64,000 nt of DNA. Origin: Hippasteria phrygiana. Its lineage: Eukaryota; Echinodermata; Asteroidea; Valvatida; Goniasteridae. The position numbers were made by a program, and so were the translations under genes. The notes under the pieces were generated by a model. That model was not told where the DNA came from. It saw only the letters and a list, made by a program, of their open reading frames with translations, and searched no databases. Shown here piece after piece: positions 31,681 through 43,330 of this stretch. How positions within the stretch are numbered: the stretch's first letter is position 1; every line of letters begins with the position of its first letter. The stretch spans positions 1,240,001 through 1,304,000 of the forward strand of contig JAZGUH010000222.1 in NCBI GenBank assembly GCA_037893225.1, in the 5' to 3' direction.

Positions 31681-32355
31681 AAGCCCTGTCCACATTGGAC
31701 TTTTTTTGGTAAAGCTTACCGAGATGATGGGTACTTTTCCCATTTTAAGTCCAGTGCGGACAGCCTGAGACGTTTTTCTCTCAGTTACTTTTCCTGAGTC
31801 CAGCAGTTACTTCTACTGGGCAACTGCTGCCCAGGAAAACTGACCAGGTAATTTTTCCTGAGACGATATAAGTCCAGTGCGGACAGTGCGAGTCGGTAAA
31901 AGTGGGTCAGAAAAGCATATACATCCGGCCCGAGCGCAAGGTCATACACAGGGGACACCATGCATGCGCTTTAGCATTGTTTCACCGTGGTGCGGCGCAT
32001 GAGCATAATATGTGTCGAGTCTCCTCGTGAGACCAGTTTCGGTGCTTTTTTGCTGGCTTTTTGTTCTTGCTGGACACGCCAGCTCGCTTCTTCCCTGCGG
32101 TATCAGCCATTGTACACATCGGCCGGAAGAATGAAAAGACGCGCGCTTTGGGTCAATCGGGTCAATGTAGAAAGGTCACGCAAAGTGCCCTCATGAGTCG
32201 TTATACTGACAGCTCGGTTACTTCTACCACGGTCTTGGTAAAATTTTCACGTGTCGAAAGTGCAAGTGCGGACATTGGTCACATTTGACCATTTTTCATT
32301 TTACCATTGTCTCGGTAAAACCTTCCAAAAAAAGATCCAGTGCGGACATGGCTTA
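31681..32355. mobile_element. MITE with inverted ends AAGCCcTGTCC...GGACATGGCTT
   Basis: The left end AAGCCCTGTCCACATTGGAC matches the complement of the right end (GATCCAGTGCGGACATGGCTT), and the next block TTTTTTTGG is shared too. The phrase 'ccagtgcggaca' also occurs inside, at about 31750 and 31872. Target duplication unresolved (possibly AA). Confidence 0.7.
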
Positions 32356-33186
32356 AGAAAGGAAACTTGAGTGATATCAATTAAGTCTCAAACTCTAATG
32401 TAACTGCTAGACCACAGCACAATGGCACCCCCTCCCCCCTAGGGAATTGAAATTTGTTTGCCTGAAAAGCAAATCCTGTGCTTACATCAGGTGGAAGAAT
32501 AGACTCTAGGACTGAGGACATCTAGTTTAAAACTTGTACTATACTAGAGTACATGTACCAATACTCAGATAGAATTTTTCACCAAGTACTCTAACTCAAA
32601 TTTCAGTATTCATACCTGAGGTTAATTGTACTTGGACTCGATTTCTTGAAATTGTACTCGACCATAGAAGTACTTGCACTCCATGTTCAAGACCAATAGA
32701 ATATTCTTCTTTAGGATCACCAAGTCAGTACAAGAAAACTTTCACTTTGCATGTATATGTTTGTTTTATTCTTTAAAAACTATTTTGGAATGAAAGAGAG
32801 GCCCATTTATGGTTAATAAATGTCAGTAAGTGATGTTTTAAAAGACTTTTCTGCATCACATTTTTGTTTAAACTATATCCAAGTACTCATAATTGGCTTT
32901 GCAAAAAGTACTCGGACTCAAGTACTGGTACAATTTGCAAGGGTGTTGTCGAGTCCATCACAAGTCCCTGCAAGTCCCTACAAGTCCATCACAAGCCCTC
33001 CAGTCCTAATTTTAATCACAAGCTATTCAAATGAGCTTTGACAAAGGCATTCCTTTGTCATTGTTCATCCAGATACTTGTGACTGGCTTTATGAAAGGTC
33101 TTCTGACTGGACTTGCAAAAGGACTTGTGAACGGACTTGCAGGGACTTGACTACAACTCTGACAATTTGACTCCCTTATCATACTC
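32356..33186. other. No gene seen; clusters of AAGTCC/GGACTTG words
   Basis: Intron DNA. Around 32940-33000 (CAAGTCCCTGCAAGTCC) and 33080-33150 (GGACTTGCAAAAGGACTTG) short inverted words face each other across a 100-bp centre, suggesting a small degenerate foldback. Confidence 0.4.
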
Positions 33187-34122
33187 CAGCAAAAAAGTAC
33201 CCCCACTTGAAAATATTTCTGAAAATATGAAGGATTATATTTTGTCAAAACATTTTGTACCGACAGTGACACCAAGACTCTGGCAATCAAATTACATAAT
33301 GGAAATTGCCAATGAGTCATAGGTCACTGAATTCGACCTAATTTTGTGTAGAGACTGAAATCACTACATCGACAATGGTGAATAAGCTTACCTTTTAATC
33401 TGCTCTATCTCGTCACTTAATGTGACTTAACTCATTTTTAAGGCAACATTCGGCGCGGGTTCTTATCTCACAAACTGACCGTACTACCATTTTTTTTTTT
33501 AATCGCTTCTGCTTCAGTAATGATACGCTGGCACAGCCAATGGGGTAAACTCTTGCTTTGAGTTAACACCAAAGAAAAAAGTTACAGGGGGTCAATTTGG
33601 GGGATCGTGCTGTTATGACTAGCTCCTGCAGTCGCTCCCTCACGCTAGGGCACAACAGGGAGTGGCCAGCACGATCCCCCAAACTTGACCCCCTGTGACT
33701 TTTTTCTCTGGGGTTACCTGAAAGCAAAAGTTTACCGCACACCACCAGCAGATCTTGCAGAGCTGCGCTAGCGTATCATTACTGAAGCAGAAGCAAGAGA
33801 GATAGTACGGTCAGTTCGTGAGATATGAGAACCTGCGCCGAATGCTGCCTTAGAATTGATGAGGGAAGTCACATCGAGTGACGATTTGGAAGAGCAGAAT
33901 AAAAGGTAAGTTATATATTCACCATTGTCGAGGTAGTAATTTCAGTCCCCACATAAAATTAGATCAAATTCATTGACCCATGACTCATTGTCAATTCCCA
34001 TTACGTGATTTGATTGCAAGAGTCTTGATGTCACTGTCATTACAAAATGATTTGAAAAAATATAATCCTTAATATTTTAAGAAATATTTTCAAGTGGGTC
34101 ACTATTTTTGCTGGACACCCTG
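33187..34122. mobile_element. Large foldback (palindromic) element, mariner-like right end
   Basis: Imperfect arms of about 430 bp: for example TCCAGCAAAAA...CCCACTTGAAAATATTTC (33185) against 34085-34118, and AATGGAAATTGCCAATGAGTCA (33298) against 33983-34005. The centre is near 33640. The right end reads (complement) CAGGGTGTCCAGC beside TA, as in mariner-type elements; the left terminus is eroded. No transposase. Confidence 0.75.
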
Positions 34123-34186
34123 TATAGTACATGGTAATCGATAAAATATTCTGGACTACAACACTATTGCTCCTATGTAGGCCTAC

Positions 34187-34279
34187 CTGAGCAGGTCTGG
34201 TTAATGCCTCTCTCCCATCCTGGTGAACACATACATCTGCCATAGCTGTCATCACAAGTCCCTTCACCACAGTGGCCAT
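34187..34279 (-). CDS. Exon of modular extracellular gene: EGF-like domain (first)
   Basis: The 93-nt phase 1-1 exon (acceptor GTACTTTAG, donor GTAGGC) encodes DGHCGEGTCDDSYGRCMCSP then GWERGINQTCS. The pattern C-x4-C-x6-C-x1-C, GW, C is a short EGF domain in which the first cysteine pair lies close or partly outside the exon. It sits between the lectin exon and the Ser/Thr-rich exons. Confidence 0.8.
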
Positions 34280-34704
34280 CTAAAGTACAGACTGCCCTAA
34301 TGGCTGTGTGTAAAATCACCAAAACCAGAAGCTGACATCAGTGACTAGCTAGTCTGTATAAAACTTGCATTTTCAAAGTCCAACTAATCGTTGCTGCCTT
34401 GAACCACAAACTAAGAAGTGAAAGATTGGTAGTGCAGACACACTGGCCAAAAACATACATCTGACGAATACAGTGGAGCATGATCATTTTGCAGTAAAAT
34501 AATGTTGTTAATTGGGTTCAACACGTGATTAACTGTTGACAACCCATGCTGTGAGTGTGAGATTGTCTTGAAACTACAATGTACACGTCCACTGCATGTA
34601 TAGCAATATCGGAGTGTTCATATGCAAGAATGCAGTAATGATTGGTGGAAGGGAGAGAATTGAAATAGCCCAATAATGCTTTGTCCATGCTTTTTGGGCC
34701 TGGC

Positions 34705-34850
34705 ACCTCAAAGATACTGACAATTTGGGAGACCGCCAACATAGGGCAAGATAGCTCAGTTGGTAGAGCGCCGGTACAGTAACCCGGAGGTCGCAGGTTC
34801 GAATCCCGCTCCTGCCAGTTTCTTTGTTCACTTTGAAAATGATTTCCAAA
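34705..34850 (+). mobile_element. tRNA-Thr-derived SINE-like repeat, copy 2
   Basis: Same extended sequence as 15040-15182, opposite orientation, with both flanks conserved beyond the tRNA body. Confidence 0.65.
34745..34817 (+). tRNA. tRNA-Thr-like sequence (anticodon position AGT), probably SINE-borne
   Basis: Acceptor GGCAAGA/TCCTGCC with one mismatch, D arm GCTCAGTTGGTAGAGC, anticodon loop ACAGTAA (AGT at 34-36, C instead of U at 33), T arm GCAGGTTCGAATCCCGC with one mismatch. The promoter boxes are intact, so polymerase III transcription is plausible. As a functional tRNA it is doubtful. Confidence 0.55.
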
Positions 34851-34957
34851 TTTAATTACTAATTTGTTCGCATTAGACAAGTTATGAGCTTTCCAATGAG
34901 ATGTTCCACAAAAATACTGGCCCCTGTATGAAGTAACAGATGTAATCAGCTTCAAAT

Positions 34958-35655
34958 TAGGGCTGTGCATCCAAACGGGATACCTGAGTACTCGTGACCC
35001 CTAATGTCAGAATCCAGTTCGAGATTATGGAATCGAGTACCCGTAACCAAATTAACATACATTACGGTAATTTCCCAGACAATGGAAAACAAAGTTTTTG
35101 AATGTCATTTTTGTGTGATTTTCAAAATGAAAACCAGAGTACATGGAAAAACAAAAGAGATGAACATTTATGATGCTTGTGAAAATGCAATTTACACTGT
35201 AAAGCTATACTGCGAGCTCACTGTAGACAGTCAGTATAGACATTGCTACATTGATGCACCAATATGGTAGTATTAACATTTCGACCTTTACGAACAATAT
35301 GAACAGTAATTTGCGCGATGTAATTTTTGCATTTGGCTTTTTTACCCTACATGTAACTACCCCAAGCCTTACAAACTCCAATAGCAGGTTTTGATGGGTT
35401 CAGTACTGTAGCGCCTTGGCACCATTACTTTTACATGGAGCTACATGTATGATGCCCCAATTTGTCCAAGTCCAAAGAATGTGCAATTGGTACATTTGTA
35501 TACTGCACATGAGTGCTGGATTTTGACAGGTTGAGGACACTTCCTAGTAAAAATGCCCAGGGGGTTATTAGGGTAAACAGGTACCCGGGTACCCGTCCTT
35601 TATTTTCAGTCGGGTACCCATTTCCCGTACTTTGTAAATGTGCACCCCAATTTCA
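34958..35655. mobile_element. hAT-like element, relative of 26472-26963
   Basis: The left end AGGGCTGTGCATCC and the right end (complement) GGGGTGCACAT match the family beside the Ser/Thr-rich exons, as do inner phrases ('gtaatttcccagacaatgg', 'acatttatgatgcttgtgaaaatgcaatttacac'). TTCAAATT near both borders may be the 8-bp duplication, but exact ends are uncertain. Confidence 0.6.
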
Positions 35656-35659
35656 AATT

Positions 35660-36294
35660 CAAAATTGGGAGCAAGCTAGACGCTCCTGATTCTTACAGTG
35701 TTAGTGTTCAAGGCAATCTTTGCATACGGCATATCGTTGTGTGTCCAGTAAAAGCTTGTCAGGACAAAAAAATGGGTCAAAAGGTCAAATTTGGGTTTTT
35801 CGGGTAATCGATATTTATTGAAATATCTTTCATTTCATATACATTTCGTCTCAAGGGGTTATAAAAAGGACGGAAGGGGGTTTTGCATTTTTGTTTTTAC
35901 CGGTAAAAGGAAGTTACCTTGTAATACGAATGTAACAAAACATGATAAAAGTGTGTTCCCCTCTCCACTTCAGTGGGACGTAAACGTGCTTGGAGCAAAG
36001 TTTGTTCCCGACAAAAGGTCGTTAGCATTTTACATGCCGCTTAAGCGCACGTTTGAGGTAGAATGAGTTCCCGGCAAAAGGTCGTTAGTATAAATATGTA
36101 AAAAAATAGAAATTTATAAATTTTTATTGGAAATAACAAAATTATTAAAAATATTAATAAATTTCATCTGACAGAAATTCAGCCTTTTGCAATTCCTAAT
36201 TTAGAAATGGGAACACAAAAACTTTCAAGTCGATTTCCTCAAAATGTGATTTTTGCATGACTGGGCCCTACAGTAACGTCCTTTTACCGGGCAC
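35660..36294. other. No gene seen
   Basis: AT-rich sequence with the phrase GACAAAAGGTCGTTAG near 36010 and a near copy at 36072. No exon signals matched to the minus-strand gene. Confidence 0.4.
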
Positions 36295-37130
36295 CCCTTA
36301 CAAAAATGTCCTGTGGTATTCCTGTGGTATTCCTGTGGTATTGCTAATTACCACACGAATTACCACAAGATGTTGTAAAAGGTCTCGGTATGACAGGAAT
36401 ACCACACGATTTTCTGTGGTAAATTACCACAGGAAACTAATTTCCTGTGGTACTGCTAATTACAACATGAAGTACCACAAGTTTTAGAAAAAGGTCTCCG
36501 TATGACAGAAATACCACACAATTTCCTGTGGTAAATTACCACTGGAAAGTAATTTCCTGTGGTATTGCTAATACCACATGAAATACCACAAGATTTTGAA
36601 CCAGATGATGGTATGGAAGGAATACCACAGGGATGTCATGTGGTAATCCTGTGCTGATGTCTTCTTGTACCACTGCAAACTGCATGGTTCTTGCAAGTCT
36701 CCATAGGTGGGAAAGTCAGTTTGACAGGAACATTTCATAGCTTCTTGAGATCAAACATTTTTATGACTAATAGAAAAGTTATTGCAATACTTGTAATTGT
36801 TTATATCTAAAAGGAATTATATTTGATGCACTATATATATCTTCATGTTAATGCCACAGCCCTAAGTGAAATAATCATAAAGGAATACAATTTGAACACA
36901 TATGTATCACATTATAACAAAATTCTATGGGGGTCCAAAAGTGTGACAAGTTTTGGTGTCCCTGTTCACCTGACCTGTGTAATTTCCCATCATCATTAAA
37001 ATTGACTTCACCTTTGGCGGGTACTTTGCTTTACATAATTACCATTGGAGTACTTATAGAAGGCATTAAAGAATATGTCCTGAATTGCAAAATCCTAAAA
37101 GTGTTAGATGTAGCTGGGACACAAAAATTG
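36295..37130 (+). repeat. 836-bp tandem duplication, first copy (starts CCCTTACAAAAATGTCCTGT)
   Basis: Starts with an end-like CCCTTACAAAAATGTCC followed by many CCTGTGGTA/TACCACAGG words on both strands (36310-36640), then unique AT-rich DNA. The next 836 bp repeat it almost exactly. The start matches, inverted, the end at 43314-43330, so it looks like the terminus of a transposon family with short subterminal repeats. Confidence 0.85.
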
Positions 37131-37966
37131 CCCTTACAAAAATGTCCTGTGGTATTCCTGTGGTATTCCTGTGGTATTGCTAATTACCACACGAATTACC
37201 ACAAGATGTTGTAAAAGGTCTCGGTATGACAGGAATACCACACGATTTTCTGTGGTAAATTACCACAGGAAACTAATTTCCTGTGGTACTGCTAATTACA
37301 ACATGAAGTACCACAAGTTTTAGAAAAAGGTCTCCGTATGACAGAAATACCACACAATTTCCTGTGGTAAATTACCACTGGAAAGTAATTTCCTGTGGTA
37401 TTGCTAATACCACATGAAATACCACAAGATTTTGAACCAGATGATGGTATGGAAGGAATACCACAGGGATGTCATGTGGTAATCCTGTGCTGATGTCTTC
37501 TTGTACCACTGCAAACTGCATGGTTCTTGCAAGTCTCCATAGGTGGGAAAGTCAGTTTGACAGGAACATTTCATAGCTTCTTGAGATCAAACATTTTTAT
37601 GACTAATAGAAAAGTTATTGCAATACTTGTAATTGTTTATATCTAAAAGGAATTATATTTGATGCACTATATATATCTTCATGTTAATGCCACAGCCCTA
37701 AGTGAAATAATCATAAAGGAATACAATTTGAACACATATGTATCACATTATAACAAAATTCTATGGGGGTCCAAAAGTGTGACAAGTTTTGGTGTCCCTG
37801 TTCACCTGACCTGTGTAATTTCCCATCATCATTAAAATTGACTTCACCTTTGGTGGGTACTTTGCTTTACATAATTACCATTGGAGTACTTATAGAAGGC
37901 ATTAAAGAATATGTCCTGAATTGCAAAATCCTAAAAGTGTTAGATGTAGCTGGGACACAAAAATTG
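37131..37966 (+). repeat. 836-bp tandem duplication, second copy
   Basis: Same length as the first copy. The one difference I noticed is GGCGG versus GGTGG near 37018/37854. This is either a very recent duplication or an assembly duplication. Confidence 0.85.
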
Positions 37967-37998
37967 GACCCCTAATTTATAGAATATGACCCATAATA

Positions 37999-38760
37999 CA
38001 TACCCTTACCGAACAAGACTGCTATAATAGCATGTGCATAGCGTTCAATAGCATTAAACAGCATATATATGTGCATTCACATAGCATTCACAGATGACTG
38101 GATGACTGCTAAATTTTACAGTCAGTACAGTATGAAAATAGCAATCCAATTAAATGAGCTCCAAAGCATTCTAAATACATACACATGTACATGTATGCAA
38201 GTGAAAGTGGGTGCACTTATTGAATACGTCCATTACAGCCTGCAATACAGCATTCCAACCTATCAACTATCATATTACTTAGCCTCCACAGTGCAGCATG
38301 GGTCACAATGTCATGACACAGTGACCTTGCATACCAACGGTCAGTGTGGGAAATTTGAAATTGCAGTCAGTTGAATTTCAGTGCAGAGTGCAGTACCACA
38401 TACTGTACATGTAGTCTTGCAAGAAATTGTAGAAAACTGGGTAAAAATCATGGATATTTACATGGCAAATGCCTATGAATGCCTGCAGGCATTATTTACT
38501 GTTCATGTACACACTTAATCTGTACATAACATTTAAAAAATACACTGGATGATTGGCTGAATCATGGAGGAATAAAACACATGCTGAATGGACCATGGAG
38601 GAAGGAAAACTTCTGTCTGTATGTGCGGTAAGTCTACAATTTTGTACTATACTGTTATAGTGATACGTACAAGTGGGAGGTGATCAAATTCACTAAGTAC
38701 TTTGGCTTAAAAATTTTCATTTTGGCTTTTATCTGTTAAGATGTCCGTACTCTCATTTGT
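37999..38760 (+). mobile_element. Partial third copy of the CCCTTACCGAACA transposon
   Basis: CCCTTACCGAACAAGACTGC at 37999 opens a diverged copy colinear with about 400-1125 (shared 'tgccagatgactgctaaat'-like, 'cagtgaccttgcatacca' and 'gtgggaggtg' blocks). It lacks the right end. TA precedes it. Divergence is much greater than between the two nested copies, so the family has older members. Confidence 0.8.
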
Positions 38761-38783
38761 ACAATAATGTACATGTACATTTG

Positions 38784-39238
38784 TGGGCGATTGTGTAGTG
38801 TAGGGCCCTGTTCCCTATAAGGGAACAAAAATCCGCTTTTAGGTTATTAGAATTGCCAAACTAGTTTGCGACATTACAAACCAACAGGCATGCCGTAGAT
38901 AAAGGGCAGGGTTTTAGTTTTTGACTTGAGGGAAATTTTGGGGTAAAGCGGCGATGAAGACGACAAAACGCAACTCAAAAATAAAAGATGGCGATCACCG
39001 CGACGCACAGTAAACACGCAAAACCGCGTTGATTCGCATGGCAACTGCCCAAAAGCGCGTAAGAAAATTGCATTTTCTACCGCAACAAACTGTTCAAAAT
39101 TACAAAAAAAAAGATCTCAAAAGAATTAAGAGAAGTCTGCTTTAGGTTAAAAAGGTCATTTTGGAATGAGAAAAAAATACCCTCGACTCTATTTTGATCA
39201 AAACTAAAGAAGGGTCCTGTACACTACACAATCGCCCA
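38784..39238. mobile_element. Transposon with inverted ends TGGGCGATTGTGTAGTGTA, TSD TTTG
   Basis: TGGGCGATTGTGTAGTGTA and its exact complement bound 455 bp. TTTG flanks both sides (38780-38783, 39239-39242). No ORF of note. Its insertion borders the truncated end of the element at 37999. Confidence 0.7.
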
Positions 39239-39930
39239 TTTGTGCACACCAACACAACAGTACATGTACAGTACATAATACAGTACATGTTCTGTATAGA
39301 ATCGGGTTGTTCTAAAACCCCCTCGACCCCGACGCCACCCATGTTTTTTGGTATGTCTGGCTTGAAATTTAATGTCAAAATGGCGATGTCCGGAAATTGA
39401 GCATGAAGTCGAACATGGTTAAATGGAACTTCGAGGGTTGTCAAACATGACGTACCATGTTTTTGTTTGTTTTGCCTTATTTTTATAGCAGATTTAAAAA
39501 GGTTCACTGCATACATGTCCGCCAAAATCGGAAAATTATGTACGAATTAATACAAGTTTACTCGTATCTTTGAAACGGGTCAGCAAATGCAAGATTTTAT
39601 GACCGTCAGAGATACTCTAAACTCGCCTAAAAACAAAAATTAATACTTTTGAAACTATGCAAAATGTACTTTAAATTAACACAAAGTCCCAAATCTTCCC
39701 ATTTTAATATGAATTTGCATGCACCCTAGGCTAGGGGGTTAGGATTAATAGCTTTTAATAGACTTGTTAAAATAAATATCTGAACTGCTAAAAAAAACTA
39801 GGGTTATTAGTGTTTTTCACATCACAGACTAGATGATCCTGTACAGAAATGTAACCAACAGTTGTGTAAACCAAATTTATTTGAATTTAACTCATATATT
39901 GCTTGTGTTTTGTGCTCTTTCCTTATACAG

Positions 39931-40019
39931 GGGTGTATTTCACTTGAAGAGGACCAGTTACAGCAGTGGGGATTATCTACAAGAGGATGCCGTGCTTGGA
40001 ACTGACTACATGCACCTAC
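39931..40019 (+). pseudogene. Possible exon, first part, cut by the CACTA-bounded element
   Basis: After a good acceptor (TCCTTATACAG) the frame reads VFHLKRTSYSSGDYLQEDAV then LGTDYMHLP. It is cut at 40019 and resumes after 42722 with SFIDGQINKSPS and a stop, since removing 40020-42719 plus one TAC keeps the frame. I do not recognise the protein. It may belong to a larger mobile element spanning 36.3-43.3 kb or be the last exon of a plus-strand gene. Confidence 0.4.
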
Positions 40020-42719
40020 CACTATGAACATCTTCATCCCTTAAAAATTCGTTAAAGAGCCACTTTTCCCTTAATTTACCGTGAGCCAAAATTGTCACGG
40101 TTTTTTCAACATATTAGGGAGATTAGGAGTCCGTGAAAACACCCTTAGAAAAGTCCTTTGTTTAGCCGTCCGTGAAAATCCGGTGACTTCAGCCACTAGC
40201 CATGCCAGTGCCAGATTGTGTACCGTTAGGTTTTTCACGGTGTTGTGGAATCCGTGAAAACTCCCGTATTATAATCTTGTGGTTGAGATTGGCAAGTCTG
40301 CTGCCTGGCCCTCCAGAGTGTTTAGAATGTTTACAATGGAGAGTTTATTGACTCCAGGTTTGAGCTTGCCCAACCGACCGAGCGCTATTAATTGTTGCCA
40401 AGAAAATACGTCTTATGAATAAACATGAACACGGAAGGCTAATACTGCATTCAGAACTTGCAAACCTTGCATGCTTGTCGGGATGGCGAGTAACACAATC
40501 TGGAGGGTTTTTCGAGGGAAAAAAATGAACAACGAAATGCTAACGTAAAGCGTTGAGGCATACTTTTTTGCGTTGTCATTGTGTTGTCATAGGCCTATAT
40601 ATTGTAAAAGTATTTATTAATAACAATTTAATTGCTTATTACGTATGGGTGAATCTGTAAAAGAAAAAAAAGCTGTAGAAGGTCCTCTGTTCCTGCCCAA
40701 TTCTGACTGGTTTTGACATCATTATTAATATTATTAATAACACAGCGGGATGCTTGCGGGGGACGTATTAAGCCATGAACCCCAAACATGGCGGGCAGCG
40801 CCGGCACTCTGCCCTTAACTTTGCAGTGAAATCACCAGATAACATGAGACAGGCGATCTATTTATAGTCTACAAAAATGGTGTATTTCCTATCCATGGTA
40901 GCAGCTTGAAAATGATAATTTTCACCTAAATTTGACCAAATTATTCCGATTGTATTGCAAAGAAGTTGTTTTCAAAACTTAAACTATTGTTGTTACCCTT
41001 TTGGTTACCCCCGGTGTAATTGTCATAATTTGACCCTTAAAACTTCTCAAAATGTGGTTTTTTGTACACTAAGCTATATTTAAATCTATGCAAATTAGTG
41101 GGCGTATCCATTTCAACCGTTCATTGAGAAATGCTTCTCTGCACTTGGGGCTGCTCGCACGTGGTTCGTGCCTCCTGCCTGTAGCTCTAAATAAATCAGC
41201 TGATTCTCATCTCGCGGAATGATGACTCTTGGTACGTATCTACACAATTCGCTGGTACCCGTCGCTAGTCTAATGGGCGGGCTGAAATAAAATATCCTCC
41301 ACCCCAAGAGCCCTGAAATCTTTTAAAGTGATTGACAGCTCAACTTTTGCCAGGTATAGATTATTTATACATTGTAATACTATGTAACAAAATGTATACA
41401 ATGGGTTTAGCTCCAGAGGTTCTTTGTGTAGGCCGCCCCTGGACTGCAAAGCCTGCGAAAATAAAACAAAAAATATTCCATGCCAACCACACGCGGCATC
41501 TGGCCTGGGAAGTACCGGTACATTTATCCAGCGGGCATTATCACCAGCGAGGTGATGGAGAGATCGAAGTATTGCACAAATCCAGCCAGGTGGAGCTCGA
41601 CTACCAGTATTTGAAAGTCATCCTGAAGGTTTCATTAAAAATATAAAAAATTGTCCATCTTTAAAAGGGGAACAAGGGAAATTCTCTGGTCACATCGAAC
41701 ATACCGATTATTATATAACGTACTAGTGGCCTTCTATTTGTTTTTTCTTATCTGACGAAATCTTGTGGTTAAAAACTCTAGAAGTTTTAGCCAACATTTT
41801 GTTTTCGGTTCGGGATCATTCTTTTAAAATGCTAATTCAATTACAAAAATAAATATGTGATTCAGCAACTCGCAGAAAAATAAATAGGGGAGAAAACTAT
41901 TTTTTTGGTTTTAAGTATAAGTTTAGAATAATGGACAAGCTGTCAGTAAATCTGGGATAAGATGAAAAATATATTAAAACGTTCTAAATAAAGTATACAA
42001 TCAGCGTACTCTGCTGACTCTGCAGACCCCGCAGACAGCACTTCATTGTAATAAGAAAGGGGCCTATTGTTAAGCAGTTTCATTCACATGCAAATTAGCC
42101 ACCTCAGCTCTGGCTGGTGGCGGGAACCATGAAAAGGCTTTGATCCAGATATTCGCAGACTAAGCTTAGACTACGCTGTTTCCCAATATTGATGGCGGGC
42201 CATAATATATTGTTTGAAGATGATATAAAAAAAACTTAAGTTTTGCAACAAATAGTTACGAAAAAATCAAATTCCGCTGGCGCTACGTTTCGGAATCTAT
42301 CACCAAATTCTGATTTGACCTGAACTTATCGTAAGTCTAAAAAATGAAAGTCTCACACATTGGATTTGAACACACAAATACAATCTATTCAAGACTTACA
42401 GAAAGCTCCCTGCTTGTTTACTTGTTCCACCAGCAAAAGTGTTTACATTGTACTAGGGGTCGTAAAGGTCAAGGCAGTTACCTAATACTGTTATCTTAAT
42501 TGAAACACCGTGAAATCTTCAGGGTGGTAGATGTTGTTTACCGTTATGTATGACCGATGATAATCCTCAGTGGCCAGGGTCATTAAAAAACCGTGAAAAA
42601 ACCCTTACGGGATTAGTGCAATAAGCCCCAGGTAAATATCCGTGAAACATCCCTTAGGGATTTATTTCACGGAAAAGTGGACTTTTAATGGGAATTTAAG
42701 GGATTAGATGTTCATAGTG
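40020..42719. mobile_element. CACTA-bounded DNA transposon, TIR CACTATGAACATC, TSD TAC
   Basis: The 13-bp perfect inverted ends CACTATGAACATC/GATGTTCATAGTG are flanked by TAC on both sides (40017-40019, 42720-42722). The subterminal regions hold repeated CCGTGAAAA/TTTCACGG words (40080-40260 and 42510-42680). CACTA ends, 3-bp duplication and subterminal repeats define CACTA/EnSpm elements. At 2,700 bp with no transposase-size ORF it is non-autonomous. An open frame at 41332-41646 (104 codons, containing LCVGRPWTAKPAKIKQKIF) is unidentified. Confidence 0.8.
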
Positions 42720-42722
42720 TAC

Positions 42723-42763
42723 CAAGCTTCATTGATGGGCAGATCAACAAGAGTCCTTCATAA
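42723..42763 (+). pseudogene. Possible exon, second part, after the CACTA-bounded element
   Basis: Continues the frame of 39931-40019 for 12 residues (SFIDGQINKSPS) to a TAA. The continuity supports an exon or ORF that existed before the insertion; identity unknown. Confidence 0.35.
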
Positions 42764-42769
42764 AGTTTC

Positions 42770-43330
42770 AAAGAGGAGTTGAATTTCATTGTTTGTCACA
42801 AATGTGTATTAAAATCCGTACCAGTGCATGGAAAATTCAGAAATTACTTTTGATAATTAAAATGATTAAACTTAATTTTCACAGTTGTTGTGCTCTGTGG
42901 TTTGGTAAAAATGTTCACAGAAAAGTTAAGATAATTACCAAAAAACGTGCAACATTTCCTCACAGGAAAAGTACAAAAGAAAAATACTATATATACAAAC
43001 TCCAACAGACGAAAATTACCACAGAAAAAAAGTACCACAGAAAAATAAGTAGGCCTACAACAGGAAAAAGGTACCACAGGAAAAAGGTACCACAGGAAAA
43101 AGGTACCACAGGAAAAAGGTACCACAGGAAAAAGTACCACAGGAAAAAGTACCACAGGAAAAAGTACCACAGGAATACCACAGGAATACCACAGGATACA
43201 CAGGAATACCACAGGAATTAGTCCTGTGGTAACGTCCGAAAAAACCACAGGACACTTCCTGTGGTAATGTCCTGTGGTAATGTCCTGTGGTATTTTTGTG
43301 TGGTAATACCACAGGACATTTTTGTAAGGG
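42770..43330. mobile_element. Right end of a CCCTTACAAAAATGTCC-type element with TACCACAGG repeats
   Basis: From 43015 the unit GGTACCACAGGAAAAA and shortened forms (TACCACAGGAA) repeat about a dozen times, ending in ACAGGACATTTTTGTAAGGG at 43330, the complement of the 36295 terminus. AC flanks 36295 on the left and 43330 on the right, so one element spanning both is possible. Open frames here (poly-Lys/Tyr/His or poly-Trp/Phe) are repeat artefacts. Confidence 0.65.
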
